This document shows positions 27,101-36,072 of a DNA stretch of 64,000 nucleotides, in pieces. Source of the DNA: Gammaproteobacteria bacterium (GTDB lineage Bacteria; Pseudomonadota; Gammaproteobacteria; Nitrococcales; Nitrococcaceae); assembly GCA_030433275.1 (NCBI GenBank), contig JAUILK010000001.1, forward strand, positions 121,997 through 185,996. Reading direction: 5' to 3'. A program made the position numbers and the translations under genes. The notes under the pieces were generated by a model. The model was not told the origin of the DNA. It saw only the letters and a program-made list of their open reading frames with translations, and searched no databases. Within the stretch, counting starts at the first letter, position 1. Every line of letters begins with the position of its first letter.

Positions 27101-27302
27101 TTTGAACCTATCCGTGATCGAGCAAGCCGGTGAACTTCTCAATCGTATTGAGGCCTTCATCGCGGCGGTAGAGCGAGCAATGGAGGCAAAGACTGGGGCC
27201 TTGGAGGGCATCGATCCCGAAGCCGATGCGAAAGCACTGGAACACCTCCTCGCGCAGATGGATCGGGATTTTTACACGATCATAGGGGGCAAGACCGAAT
27301 GA
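24186..27302 (+). CDS. dpdH: DpdH, large P-loop ATPase of the Dpd system
   Basis: A 1038-residue AAA/STAND-like ATPase. The Walker A motif is TGPSGAGKSHLIRW (about residues 76-84); Walker B is LVLLVEDFAALSG (about 326), followed by a sensor-like RSRMRTALALTDGY. A proline-rich linker near residue 600 (PPEPPTPPKAPTPP) separates the motor from a long helical C-terminal region containing coiled-coil-like stretches. The start is GTG 24186 (SLSRYWPTRDEINRC), 2 bp after the dpdG stop; it overlaps dpdI by ATGA. It probably powers assembly or movement of the restriction complex. The DNA coding for the first two-thirds appears less GC-rich than the last third. Confidence 0.85.
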   Translation: MSLSRYWPTRDEINRCIKAEAESASDAVLLAAHQPMPLLRRDEGSVVESRVSEHELLEAFLSDDLPQGTLLMPITGPSGAGKSHLIRWLAAQLGRDPRARHMNVIRIPKSASLRDVVELVLEPLSQDARFSEIRESLDRAIAQVTPFEAAVRFSGALEIALGNLKDRLLTELRNNPHEARRSELRTLADHAGKLPGFLNDAALRDHMTKKVLAPIIQRTVSGRDEPTPGEEELLPHFRSEDLRIPDELRGALGEAAKSVRTYYQTVLSRADGLGRIDAAKVLNEVVDGAIQQVFQLDQATGGVTLDSIILKVRELLLEQRRELVLLVEDFAALSGIQQVLLNVCIQEAERDGRQVRSRMRTALALTDGYLVTRDTIATRARQEWILTPSFGANDVLARTIDLTGAYLNAARWGEQALERQYQGSPRESEADLTMWIQTFQDENLTPEESDQLVAFGTSDRGIPLFPYNELAVRELAKRHLRTAGEMRFNPRHIINFILRQVLLSGRESFQNGDFPPTGFEGAQASASLAGWLAAETLSETERQRIESFMVYWGGHPSDPQEAAQIPTELFHAFSLERPKSLGAPKKAATPSSTRKPYEAKPPEPPTPPKAPTPPSEIVRWRETLDNWAAGTELGQGEARKLRNVLLRFVEKAIPWNRLCLLKQSLRLLLTIPNARGNDAPAAIRLAIADSHKDPQGELRQTLLGAVRLDDSKGRLDYPEADEDNARVATLVERIVGDLIQHLECQRKQEVYVLSWLLRKQGRLLGLFRRERLPVLDLELNALRARTGGEDQAPQQQATEPSHWQQLRREAAGLRPELQQALWERVGCFQGTGNTLFAIDSTLIALSDSTDHLDTSVLSKTQSQHLSQFKPLRLAATTRPLVEKLRALANGLDELLGEDRDKQGLLSGLAKLFDVLEPIGVWPDGFNRTALRREIETFRSFDLKAQLQEAGPLLDEQAQIHAVSDETLERLGRLNLSVIEQAGELLNRIEAFIAAVERAMEAKTGALEGIDPEADAKALEHLLAQMDRDFYTIIGGKTE

Positions 27303-28024
27303 CACTGATCGATCGCATCGAAGCCCTGACCGAGCGTGCAAGTGGGCTTGACGCGCTCGACCGCCGGCGCGCCGAAAGCGCGAAACTACAGCAATTGCTC
27401 GCACAGGCCCGCCCGATGAACGACAAGCTCGGTACAGAGATCCAGCAGATGCGGCTGCTGCGTGATGAGGGCATCAATGCGGCTCCCGACAGTATCAGCG
27501 CAGAAGCGGCACGCAAGACACTCGCCAGACTCATCAAACGCTTCACGGAAAACCGCACTGCCGATAGCCTCACAAAAGGACGAGACTGGAAGCTCCTTGA
27601 CGACCAAGCCCAGACGGCCTACCAAGAGCTGACCAAGGCTCTCAAAGCTGCATGGAGTCAGTTCATCGCGACGGCTTATACAGGCGAGAGCCCGAGTCAC
27701 CTGGAGCGGTCCCTCGCCATCACCGATCGCAACCTCGGTCAGCTGAGGCTCTACAAGCAGACCTACACACAACTCAAAGGCCTCGCGCGCAGCCGCCCGC
27801 AGGAGCGCGGCGATTTCGCCCGGGCACGAGAACTGGCACGACAACTAGGCGAGATTTATCAACGCTTCGACTTCGATGTGCCAGAGGCCGCCAAACAGTT
27901 CCTTCAGGCCGTCGCCGATGGAGGGGCCGATCTCGACCTGCTGACCGAGGAGGTGCGCGGCTGGCTCCAGCAGAAGGGCTCCAGCGGCCACTACCGCATC
28001 GTCGCCAGGACAGACTCGAGATGA
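27299..28024 (+). CDS. dpdI: DpdI, coiled-coil restriction-module protein
   Basis: A 241-residue, almost entirely helical and charged protein (for example RIEALTERASGLDALDRRRA and AETKLAQ-type heptads), consistent with a coiled coil. No enzymatic motif is visible. The name follows its position between ATPase dpdH and helicase dpdJ, with 4-bp overlaps on both sides, and its size. In Salmonella Montevideo dpdI contributes to restriction. A structural role bridging DpdH and DpdJ is plausible but inferred. Confidence 0.8.
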   Translation: MTLIDRIEALTERASGLDALDRRRAESAKLQQLLAQARPMNDKLGTEIQQMRLLRDEGINAAPDSISAEAARKTLARLIKRFTENRTADSLTKGRDWKLLDDQAQTAYQELTKALKAAWSQFIATAYTGESPSHLERSLAITDRNLGQLRLYKQTYTQLKGLARSRPQERGDFARARELARQLGEIYQRFDFDVPEAAKQFLQAVADGGADLDLLTEEVRGWLQQKGSSGHYRIVARTDSR

Positions 28025-31000
28025 CGACGACCCAAGCGATCGAGGGTTTTCTGCGCAGCGTGCTCGATGTCATCGAGCAGCGGGAGGCACGACTGCTGGT
28101 CTGGGGACTCGTCGACGGCAGAATCGGACGCGACGAACTCGGCGAACTGATCGAACCGCTGCTCGACCAGGCCTATGAGCAGGGTATCGAGTCGTTCTAC
28201 AACGCTGACGACGTTATCCAAGCACTCGCCGAGCGAGGTTTGTTGTTCAACAGCGACGACAACCCGTACCCCGGCTACCGCTCGCGCATGGCCGAGACCG
28301 TCCGCTTGGCGTTCCAGCTCAGGCAATTGTTTCCCCAGCATCGCAGCATCGAAGGTTGGCAGCAGGGACGCACGCTGGTCGCAGACTTCCGTTTCACCCG
28401 CCGACGGCGTCGCTATCCGCGACGGGACCTTCAACCTTCGGATGTCGTCGACGAGTTGGGTCGCCGATTGGAAGATCCCACGGTCAGCAGCGTGCTTCAG
28501 GAGTTGCTGGCCGGGCGCGGCAAAACCTACCGGCTGGCCGAGTTCCAGGCACGGGCGACCCGCCGTATCCTCGAAGGCCTAGCGGCCCGGCGCTCCAACG
28601 GTACATTGGTCAGTGCCGGCACAGGCAGCGGCAAGACTCTGGCCTTCTATATGCCCGCCATGGCCCGTATCGGGGCCTTGCGGATTCGTCAGGGCACCGG
28701 TAGGAACTGGGTCAAACTCCTCTCGATCTACCCGAGGACCGAATTGCTGCGGGATCAGTTTGCGGAAGTCTATGCGGAAGCGCGCCGACTCGACGGACTG
28801 CTTCGAACGCGTGGCAGCGGCAAGATCCGAATCGGAGCACTATTCGGCGAAACGCCGGAGAAATCTGCCTGGCTGCAGCAGTACGGACACCAGGGCTGGC
28901 GGGAAACCTCTGACAGGCAAGGCCTGGTTTCCAGTTACATGACCTGCACGCAAAATGGTTGCGACGGTGAGCTTGTGTGGCGCAAGGAAGATATCAAAAG
29001 TGCCCGGGAACAACTGTCCTGCGTCCGCTGCAGCCATACGATCCCCCCTGACGAACTCGTACTCACGCGGGAAAGACTGCGGACAGATCCACCGGATATC
29101 TTGTTCACTACGACCGAAATGCTGAACCAGCGGTTGTCCGACACAGCCACCCGACAACTTTTCGGCCTGCGTCCCGGTGCCACTCGTCCACCTGAGATGG
29201 TGCTTCTGGACGAGATACACACCTACTCAGGCAATCACGGCGCCCAGGTCGGTTATCTCCTGCGCCGCTGGCGGCATCTAGTGCACGCCCCCATCACCTT
29301 CGTAGGGCTGTCGGCTACGCTCCAGGATGGTGTGCGCTTCTTCGCACGCCTCACTGGTCTCGGGGAACACCAGGTGGAAGAGGTTACCCCCCGCCCTCGG
29401 GACATGGTTGCCGAGGGTGCCGAGTATCTCCTAGCGCTGCGCGGCGACCCGGTATCGCGGGCGTCGCTTCTGTCATCGACCATACAGGGCGCCATGCTCA
29501 TGATGCGCGTTATGGACCGCCCCAACAATCAACCCAGTCGCGGTCTGTACGGCCAAAGAGTATTCGCCTTTACCGACGACATCGACGTCACCAACCGCCT
29601 CTATTTCGGCATTCAGGATGCCGAGGGGCGCAACGATCGCGGCGAACCCGACATGGCGCGCCATCCGAACGGCCCCCTCGCGGTGCTGCGAAGAACCATC
29701 CCCTCCGCTAGCCGTGAACGCGCGGGCCAGAACTGGTCCATGCCGGAGGCGATAGGCCACCGCCTTGATGAGCGCAAGCGCATCGGACGCACGAGCTCCC
29801 AGGACCCCGGAGTAGCCCGAGGTCTCGACCTGATCGTCGCCACGGCATCGCTCGAGGTCGGATACAACGATCCTGGAGTCGGCTGCGTCATCCAGCACAA
29901 GGCCCCGCGGGAAGCCGCCCAGTTCCTGCAACGCAAGGGACGTGCCGGCCGCCCGCGCGGCATGCGGCCCTGGACCGTAGTCGTGCTATCGGACTACGGT
30001 CGCGATCGTCTCGCCTACCAAGGCTACGAGCACCTTTTCGACCCAGAACTGCGCCCACGCCACCTGCCGTTCGCGAGTCGTTACATCCAGCGCATGCAGG
30101 CCACCTACGCGCTGATCGACTTCCTCGCGCAGCAACTCGGGCCAACCTTGGGTAATGGCAGCGTCTGGTCGACTCTGAGCCGGCCGGTTGACATGGACGG
30201 TGCGAACGATCCAAGGAAACGCAAACGCATAGCCACCGAGCGAAATCGGCAAGGTGTGATCGTCGAACTACTCGCGCGACTTCTGGATGACCCCCAGGCT
30301 CTGATCGAGTTGACGGACGAGTTACAGCAGGCACTTCAACTCTCGGCCGAAGAAATTCAGGCTCTCCTGTGGGAATACCCGCGGCCAATCCTGGGCGCCG
30401 TCATCCCCACTGCTTTGCGACGACTCAGCAGCAACTGGCGCGTAGGGCGCCAACCAGTCGCTGATTTCGCCATCAACAACAATCCGCTACCTGAGTTCGT
30501 ACCGTCCAACCTGTTTAGCGACCTCAATCTGCCCGAAGTCCAAATCATCCTGCCACCGGCATGGCAAGGTGACGAACCTGCGCCCGCATCTATGAGCATC
30601 GCACAAGGACTCCGCACCTTCGCACCCGGGCGCGTCTCGCGCCGTTTCGGCGTGAACTACTCCCGAATTCGCCACTGGGTTGCGACCGAAGATGCCGGGC
30701 GCACCCAGAGTCAACTGGAAATTGCGGATTTCTACTCCGCGGATCGGCTTGGAGACTGGGAAATCCGCGACGGCGAAGGATCTTACAGGATTCCCGTTTT
30801 CCGGCCATTCGAAGTCCGCCCCGTAAGTCCGGGGAATGAAATCGGCGACACATCCAACGCCTTTTTGATCTGGCACAGCCAAATTGTCGCCAGCGAACGG
30901 GGAATCCCATTGACGGTGCCGCCCGGCAATCCATGGCAGGATCTTTTCGATTCATTGATCTGCTTCCGACATGCCGAGCATGCGGCGGTCCAAGTGCGCC

Positions 31001-32640
31001 GTTTCGCGGTCGGCTCCAACGCCGACATCCGAGTTCGGCATGGCGAGGGATACCAGACACGTTTCGAGTTCGCGGACCAGGAGCAACCCGCGGCAATCGG
31101 CTACGCCTTGAGCGTAGATGCCATGCGAATCGGCGTGCACATCCCAGACGAACTCTGGCGCAAGGTCAGCGCACATCCCGAACTGGAACGTGCCATCCGC
31201 ACGGAACGCTTCTTTGACGATGCAACTGCTGCCACCGTATTGCTCACCGTCGACAACCCCTTCATGCGCGGCTGGCTAATGAACGTCTACTTCGCTGCGC
31301 TGACCCAGCACGCACTGGCGCGCGGCGTCGGGCTAGCCGAGGCTGATGCCGCATTCGCCACCGGTCGCAGCGAGATCGCGTTGTCTGAGGTGCTCGAATC
31401 CCTGTTCCAATCGCCACCGATCGACGACAACGCCCCGGAGGCTGCTAACGAAGAGGGAGCAGATCATCTGAGGCGCGACCTGGCGGTTTTGCTGGCACGC
31501 GACGACGTACTCAGAGGTCTGCGCTCCCAGGCGCAATGCTTGTGGGAACCAATCGACGCATCCTGGGAGCCACTGCTCAGGCGCCAATTCGTCGCGACCG
31601 TTGGCGCCGCGGCGCTCGAGGCCATCTGCGACTTGTGCCCAGAGATCGACGCCTCGAGCTTGGTCGTTGACACCGACCCGGGCCCACGCGCTCCGGTCGA
31701 TCTCTACGACGGCCACGACGGCGGCGCAGAGGTTTGGATCTCTGAGACATCCCCCGGTGGCAGCGGCGCCATGGAGGACTTCCTCGCCAGCTATAGCCAG
31801 GATCCCCGCCGTTTCTACTCGTTGCTCGGGGCGCAGTTAGAGCCCAACGAATACAGCCATACCGACTACCAACTGCGCCGCCTGCTCAGGACTGTCGCCG
31901 GAAGCGATCGCGATGAGGATATGTGTGACATCGTCAACGCGGTGCGCGGCGCCCAGAGCGCCGCTGCGACTGACCAAGCCATGAGCCGCCTGCGCATGGA
32001 CTTAGTCGCCCGAGGCTTTGTGCTCTATCACGCCTTCATAACTGCCGTCGCGACACGACTCATCCGGCCAGGTTCCAACGCCGCCAGCGACGCTTTCCTG
32101 CACCGCGTGGCGCAAGAATGGGAGCAGGAGGAACAACGCCTTGGCGTCGAACTAGACGGCCGTTCGATTGCCTACCACTGGAGCCGGAAGGACGACATTG
32201 ACCAGGTGCTGACGAGCGCGGGCATCCCCCTACCGGACTTGGCACAACGCCTCGCTTGGCGCTTCAACGCCATCTATGGGCTTCTCTGGCGGCGTGGTCG
32301 CGAGGTGCGCCGCATCGGCCTCGAGCCTTACAACCCCTTCACAGATCTGGCGGCGGCGGAACGGTTGTTGGTGTCTGCCTACCTACCTCCCACGTTGGAC
32401 CCAGTCGCCGTTGATGACCCGAACTGGCGCGAAGTTGCACTAGCCCGGCTCGCGGCATCCGGTATCACAACACTGACGGCCCAATCCCATCAACGCTCGG
32501 CCTTAGCCGATGCGCTGCAATTTTTCGCGGTCAACCCGGTGGAGTCGGATTATCTGTCCGTCTACGCGCGTGTGGCGGCCTATCGACAAGTCCAAGACCA
32601 TGTCGAAGTCGACCTCGAAGCCGAGGAGGTTCTCGCATGA
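28021..32640 (+). CDS. dpdJ: DpdJ, giant DEAD-box-like helicase of the Dpd system
   Basis: The largest protein in the window (1539 residues). It has motif I SAGTGSGKTLAFYMPAM (about 200), motif II LLDEIHTYSG (about 396), motif III VGLSATLQDG, and motifs V/VI ATASLEVGYNDPGVGC and FLQRKGRAGRPRGMRPW (about 640). Between motifs I and II a zinc ribbon is inserted: CTQNGCDG then CVRCSH (about residues 310-340). The ~900-residue C-terminal part is specific to the family and has no motif I can name. ATG 28021 overlaps the dpdI stop; it overlaps dpdK by ATGA. Salmonella data suggest it is possibly needed for restriction. It is architecturally reminiscent of DrmA- or MrfA-type helicases. Confidence 0.9.
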   Translation: MTTTQAIEGFLRSVLDVIEQREARLLVWGLVDGRIGRDELGELIEPLLDQAYEQGIESFYNADDVIQALAERGLLFNSDDNPYPGYRSRMAETVRLAFQLRQLFPQHRSIEGWQQGRTLVADFRFTRRRRRYPRRDLQPSDVVDELGRRLEDPTVSSVLQELLAGRGKTYRLAEFQARATRRILEGLAARRSNGTLVSAGTGSGKTLAFYMPAMARIGALRIRQGTGRNWVKLLSIYPRTELLRDQFAEVYAEARRLDGLLRTRGSGKIRIGALFGETPEKSAWLQQYGHQGWRETSDRQGLVSSYMTCTQNGCDGELVWRKEDIKSAREQLSCVRCSHTIPPDELVLTRERLRTDPPDILFTTTEMLNQRLSDTATRQLFGLRPGATRPPEMVLLDEIHTYSGNHGAQVGYLLRRWRHLVHAPITFVGLSATLQDGVRFFARLTGLGEHQVEEVTPRPRDMVAEGAEYLLALRGDPVSRASLLSSTIQGAMLMMRVMDRPNNQPSRGLYGQRVFAFTDDIDVTNRLYFGIQDAEGRNDRGEPDMARHPNGPLAVLRRTIPSASRERAGQNWSMPEAIGHRLDERKRIGRTSSQDPGVARGLDLIVATASLEVGYNDPGVGCVIQHKAPREAAQFLQRKGRAGRPRGMRPWTVVVLSDYGRDRLAYQGYEHLFDPELRPRHLPFASRYIQRMQATYALIDFLAQQLGPTLGNGSVWSTLSRPVDMDGANDPRKRKRIATERNRQGVIVELLARLLDDPQALIELTDELQQALQLSAEEIQALLWEYPRPILGAVIPTALRRLSSNWRVGRQPVADFAINNNPLPEFVPSNLFSDLNLPEVQIILPPAWQGDEPAPASMSIAQGLRTFAPGRVSRRFGVNYSRIRHWVATEDAGRTQSQLEIADFYSADRLGDWEIRDGEGSYRIPVFRPFEVRPVSPGNEIGDTSNAFLIWHSQIVASERGIPLTVPPGNPWQDLFDSLICFRHAEHAAVQVRRFAVGSNADIRVRHGEGYQTRFEFADQEQPAAIGYALSVDAMRIGVHIPDELWRKVSAHPELERAIRTERFFDDATAATVLLTVDNPFMRGWLMNVYFAALTQHALARGVGLAEADAAFATGRSEIALSEVLESLFQSPPIDDNAPEAANEEGADHLRRDLAVLLARDDVLRGLRSQAQCLWEPIDASWEPLLRRQFVATVGAAALEAICDLCPEIDASSLVVDTDPGPRAPVDLYDGHDGGAEVWISETSPGGSGAMEDFLASYSQDPRRFYSLLGAQLEPNEYSHTDYQLRRLLRTVAGSDRDEDMCDIVNAVRGAQSAAATDQAMSRLRMDLVARGFVLYHAFITAVATRLIRPGSNAASDAFLHRVAQEWEQEEQRLGVELDGRSIAYHWSRKDDIDQVLTSAGIPLPDLAQRLAWRFNAIYGLLWRRGREVRRIGLEPYNPFTDLAAAERLLVSAYLPPTLDPVAVDDPNWREVALARLAASGITTLTAQSHQRSALADALQFFAVNPVESDYLSVYARVAAYRQVQDHVEVDLEAEEVLA

Positions 32641-33191
32641 GCACACCGCACTACCAGACTCGACGCATCTTCCGCAGCCACGTTACCAGCCAAGATGTCG
32701 TGCGCGAATTGCTGCAAATCATGTTTTTTGCCGAACTGCTGAACCCGAGTAGCGAGGTTTGGCTAGTCAGCCCCTGGGTCAGCGATTTTGTCCTGCTCGA
32801 CAACCGCAGCGGCCGTTTCAATGCGATCAATCCTCATTGGCAGCGCCGGGAAATCCACCTCGTCGACTATGCACAACAAATAATGACCAATGGCACGCGG
32901 GTCATCGTTGTCACGCGACCGGATACACATAACCAAACGTTCCTGAACCGGCTTGAGGATCGCTCTCGGGAGTCCGGACTCGATGACCGCCTCGAACTGC
33001 TCAGCCGCGACGGTCTTCACACCAAAGGGATACTGACAAACAGCAGTCTCCTTTTGGGCTCGATGAATCTCACCTACAGTGGATTGGAACTGAACGAAGA
33101 GTCTGTCTACTACGAAACTTCTGCAGAAGCCATTGCCAAAGCGCGCATCGAATTCCAAATCTACCGATCGGAGCAGGCCAATGAGTACTGA
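32637..33191 (+). CDS. dpdK: DpdK, phospholipase-D-fold nuclease of the Dpd system
   Basis: A 184-residue PLD-superfamily protein with a single HKD motif. HTKGILTNSSLLLGSMNLT lies near residues 127-145 and shows H-x-K-x4-S, then the GSMN segment. The N-terminal half (VWLVSPWVSDFVLLDN) matches the first strand region of PLD nucleases. A single HKD implies that two copies dimerise to form the active site. It is the likely DNA-cleaving component of the restriction arm, and dpdK is required for restriction in Salmonella. It overlaps dpdJ by 4 bp and dpdD by 11 bp. Confidence 0.88.
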   Translation: MSTPHYQTRRIFRSHVTSQDVVRELLQIMFFAELLNPSSEVWLVSPWVSDFVLLDNRSGRFNAINPHWQRREIHLVDYAQQIMTNGTRVIVVTRPDTHNQTFLNRLEDRSRESGLDDRLELLSRDGLHTKGILTNSSLLLGSMNLTYSGLELNEESVYYETSAEAIAKARIEFQIYRSEQANEY

Positions 33192-35394
33192 TGCCAGTCC
33201 CTGGTGGGAGCGTTTCTTCGACATCGGCAATGGTCTGCAATGGTCCTCTATCAGCAGCCAGACCAGCCCCTGGGCCGAGCACAGCCTTCCCTGGATCGAG
33301 CTTGCTCAGCACGACAATATTGACCTTCCCATTGTCCTTCCTCGTCTTGACGCGGATGGCATACCGAGTTGGTACTGCGCAGGCCGCAGCCCTCGCGGCA
33401 CCCTCCGACTACAAGAAGCACTACAGTCGTTCATCGGCCCCTCCTACTCCGATTTCGATGGTCGACCCTACATGCTGAATGCAGACGACCCTGTCGAGGC
33501 CGCATTCGCCGCTGGAACCATCGCCCCCTCCTATCGCATTCGCGCGTCCACGGTGGAAGACGTGCCGAGAATCCTGCGCGCGCTCGAACTCTACCGCGGT
33601 CTTCTCGAGCGTATGCCCAAACGGTCGCAACGTGCTCAACGCCCGTTGGGAACATTACGTGCTGAACTCGATCGCGCCGTTGCTGCCGGCAACGAAGATG
33701 AGGCAAACCGCCTGCTCGACCGCATCCGCGCAATCGGTCGCCTCGATGCCGAGAACCTCCTGTACCTTCAGATCAGCGTGCTAGCTGGGCTGGGACGCTG
33801 GCGCGAAATAGTCGAGGACGGGGCACTATTAAACCAATTGACGGGGTTGCGGCTGCCGCCACGGGTTCTGGTCGACGTCCACGACGCTCTGTACCGTCAA
33901 TACGTGGAGCCGAGCGAGGACCCCAACGCCCCGCAGGAAGCACTCGCGGCGTTCAAGGCTGCCGGTCTGCACAGACGTTCCACCTTGTTTGGAATGCGGC
34001 GCGGGATCCGCGCCCCGCGCCTGCTCAAGACATTCTTCCTCTATGAACTTGCACGCGAAGATGCGATCCACCCTCGCCTGTTAGATCTTGCAAGCGAACT
34101 CGAACAACTGGACGATGCCTTCGCGCACGCACTCCTCCGGCTGCAACCGACTAAGGAATCACCTCGCCCAACTGATCCGCTGAGCGAAGCCGATGCGGCT
34201 TTTGATAACTTCGAAATCGACCTTGCGCTTGAACTCTGCTTGGATGCCCCACCGTCTAAGAAGCGACTCACACGCCTAATTCGTTGCGCGGAAGACACTG
34301 ACACAGTTGAAGTCGCTCGACGCGTGCTGGATGCGATCAAACCAGAGGATAACGCCGAGCGTCTCCCTGCCGCTTGGACGGGGCGTCTTGCTGCTTTGAA
34401 GAAACGTGTTGCAAAAACGGGTGCGCAGGCCCCTCAAGGGTGGCTCGATTGGGCGCGACAGGTAGATGCCGGCCTGGACGAGGAGCGGGCTATGGCAGCG
34501 CTACGGGAACACCTGGACACCTGGGACCCCGCCGAACTGCTCAAAGATAAGGTGCAAGCAAGCGAACTCGTGATCATCGTCAACAACTCGACCGAAACCG
34601 CCGAGTCGGTTTTCCGGGAGGCCGCGCCCCTCCTCTACGAGGCCCTGATACCCGAAGACGGCACTCCGCAGCGTCATCTAAAGCCTTTGTTACAGCTGCT
34701 AGTGACTAAGATCGCGCTTCTCGAGGATCCATCCCAAAACGAGCTTGAACTGGCCAGCGACATTGCCACCACACTTCTGACTATCGGGCTGAACAAGGCT
34801 GAGTATACCGACCTGATAACGGACCTCGAAGACCTCCTGGGCACACAGATGTCTGCCTTCAAGGTTGGCTGGGCTCTAGACCTGGCTGAGTTACTAGCCA
34901 TTCACACATGCCCCGAATCCGAGCAACGCCTGCGCCTGGTTCTGGGCGTGATCGAAAAAGCACGGCCGCTTGCCCATAGGCTGACGCCCACGGATACACT
35001 CGTAGTCCAGAATCTGTGCCAGGACTACAGCATCGACTGCCCAACAGAATTCGTCAAGGAAGACGGCGATACAATCGCTGCCGAGACCGTTGATGTACTT
35101 GCCGGCAAAAAGGTTGGTATCTACACACTGGAGGAACCGGCAGGCCAGCGTGCCGCCTCGTTGCTTGAGAACCGCTGCCCCACGGTATGCGTGGAACTCA
35201 ACCACGATCACGAGTGCACCAATCGCCTGAGCACCCTAGCACGCAGCGCGGACATCTTCGTCTTTGCTTGGAAGAGCAGTAAACACCAGGCGTTCTATTG
35301 CGTGAAAGACAACCGAAGCGGCACCAACCCCATGATCCAAGCTCAAGGGAAAGGCACCAGTAGCATCCTACGTGCGGTACTGTATGGCACCTAA
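33181..35394 (+). CDS. dpdD: DpdD, restriction-module protein with helical repeats
   Basis: A 737-residue protein starting MSTDASPWWERFFDIGNGLQ at ATG 33181. The middle is a long array of TPR-like helical hairpins (EANRLLDRIRAIGRLDAENL and similar). The last ~130 residues form an alpha/beta segment, GKKVGIYTLEEPAGQRAASL then LARSADIFVFAWKSSKHQAF, that resembles a small Rossmann-like (DUF2325-like) domain. No catalytic residues are evident. The name follows from its place at the end of the E-K run and its size; dpdD is needed for restriction in Salmonella. The operon ends here. queE converges from the other strand, with only 28 bp between stops and no obvious terminator hairpin. Confidence 0.82.
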   Translation: MSTDASPWWERFFDIGNGLQWSSISSQTSPWAEHSLPWIELAQHDNIDLPIVLPRLDADGIPSWYCAGRSPRGTLRLQEALQSFIGPSYSDFDGRPYMLNADDPVEAAFAAGTIAPSYRIRASTVEDVPRILRALELYRGLLERMPKRSQRAQRPLGTLRAELDRAVAAGNEDEANRLLDRIRAIGRLDAENLLYLQISVLAGLGRWREIVEDGALLNQLTGLRLPPRVLVDVHDALYRQYVEPSEDPNAPQEALAAFKAAGLHRRSTLFGMRRGIRAPRLLKTFFLYELAREDAIHPRLLDLASELEQLDDAFAHALLRLQPTKESPRPTDPLSEADAAFDNFEIDLALELCLDAPPSKKRLTRLIRCAEDTDTVEVARRVLDAIKPEDNAERLPAAWTGRLAALKKRVAKTGAQAPQGWLDWARQVDAGLDEERAMAALREHLDTWDPAELLKDKVQASELVIIVNNSTETAESVFREAAPLLYEALIPEDGTPQRHLKPLLQLLVTKIALLEDPSQNELELASDIATTLLTIGLNKAEYTDLITDLEDLLGTQMSAFKVGWALDLAELLAIHTCPESEQRLRLVLGVIEKARPLAHRLTPTDTLVVQNLCQDYSIDCPTEFVKEDGDTIAAETVDVLAGKKVGIYTLEEPAGQRAASLLENRCPTVCVELNHDHECTNRLSTLARSADIFVFAWKSSKHQAFYCVKDNRSGTNPMIQAQGKGTSSILRAVLYGT

Positions 35395-35422
35395 GCTCCT
35401 ATCATGTTTCTGTGCCGCCCCC

Positions 35423-36064
35423 TCAGGGAATCCCGAGAATCTTGTGCGTCTGCACGCTTAGCCGCCATTGCGGGTTCGCTTTGCAATAGGCAATGACCTG
35501 TTGCGTCAACACGTCTCTATCTGGCCCGTCCATGGGTTGAAGAAAGAAGTGCTCGAACGCCAGTTCCGCGAAGCGCTCCGGCGGGGCCTTTTCCTGCAGA
35601 TAGACCAGCTTCAGCTCGTTGCCTTTCTTCACAACCAATTCGGCTTCCGCCTTCGGGCTGACGCAGATCCAATCCAATCCCTCTGGAGCGGGTTGGGTCC
35701 CATTCGTCTCAACTGCGATTTCAAAGCCCCGCACGTGAAGTTCATGGATGAGCGGCTCATCTAGCTGCAGCAGCGGTTCTCCACCGGTGCAAACGACCAA
35801 CGGCTTTCCCGCTTTGCCAGCCGCCTTAGGCCAACAGGCCGCCACTTTGTCCGCCAACTCCGCAGCCGTGCGGAACTTGCCGCCCCCAATCCCATCGGTA
35901 CCGACAAAATCGGTATCGCAGAACTGGCATACTGCCTCGTATCGGTCTTGTTCCCGACCTGTCCAGAGGTTACAGCCCGTAAAGCGGCAGAACACCGCCG
36001 GACGGCCGGTATGGGCGCCCTCACCTTGCAGCGTGTAAAGGATTTCTTTGACCGAGTACGTCAT
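35423..36064 (-). CDS. queE: QueE, 7-carboxy-7-deazaguanine synthase
   Basis: A 213-residue radical-SAM enzyme that turns 6-carboxy-tetrahydropterin into 7-carboxy-7-deazaguanine, the ring-forming step on the way to preQ0. The cluster cysteines are in the extended QueE form: CNLW, a 14-residue loop, then CQFCDTDF (about residues 31-50). TLQGEGAHTGRPAVFCRF precedes them, and TGGEPLLQLD (about 95) binds SAM. It sits 8 bp after queD in the queC-D-E operon on the minus strand. With the two other enzymes it feeds DpdA; GTP cyclohydrolase (FolE) is not encoded here. Confidence 0.95.
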   Translation of the reverse strand: MTYSVKEILYTLQGEGAHTGRPAVFCRFTGCNLWTGREQDRYEAVCQFCDTDFVGTDGIGGGKFRTAAELADKVAACWPKAAGKAGKPLVVCTGGEPLLQLDEPLIHELHVRGFEIAVETNGTQPAPEGLDWICVSPKAEAELVVKKGNELKLVYLQEKAPPERFAELAFEHFFLQPMDGPDRDVLTQQVIAYCKANPQWRLSVQTHKILGIP

Positions 36065-36072
36065 TCAGAAAC

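Noticed and set aside
17449..33191. DISARM system (helicases plus PLD protein)
   Set aside because: The presence of dpdA, dpdB and que genes and the order E-F-G-H-I-J-K-D identify the Dpd system. No DrmMI/MII methylase or DrmB is present.
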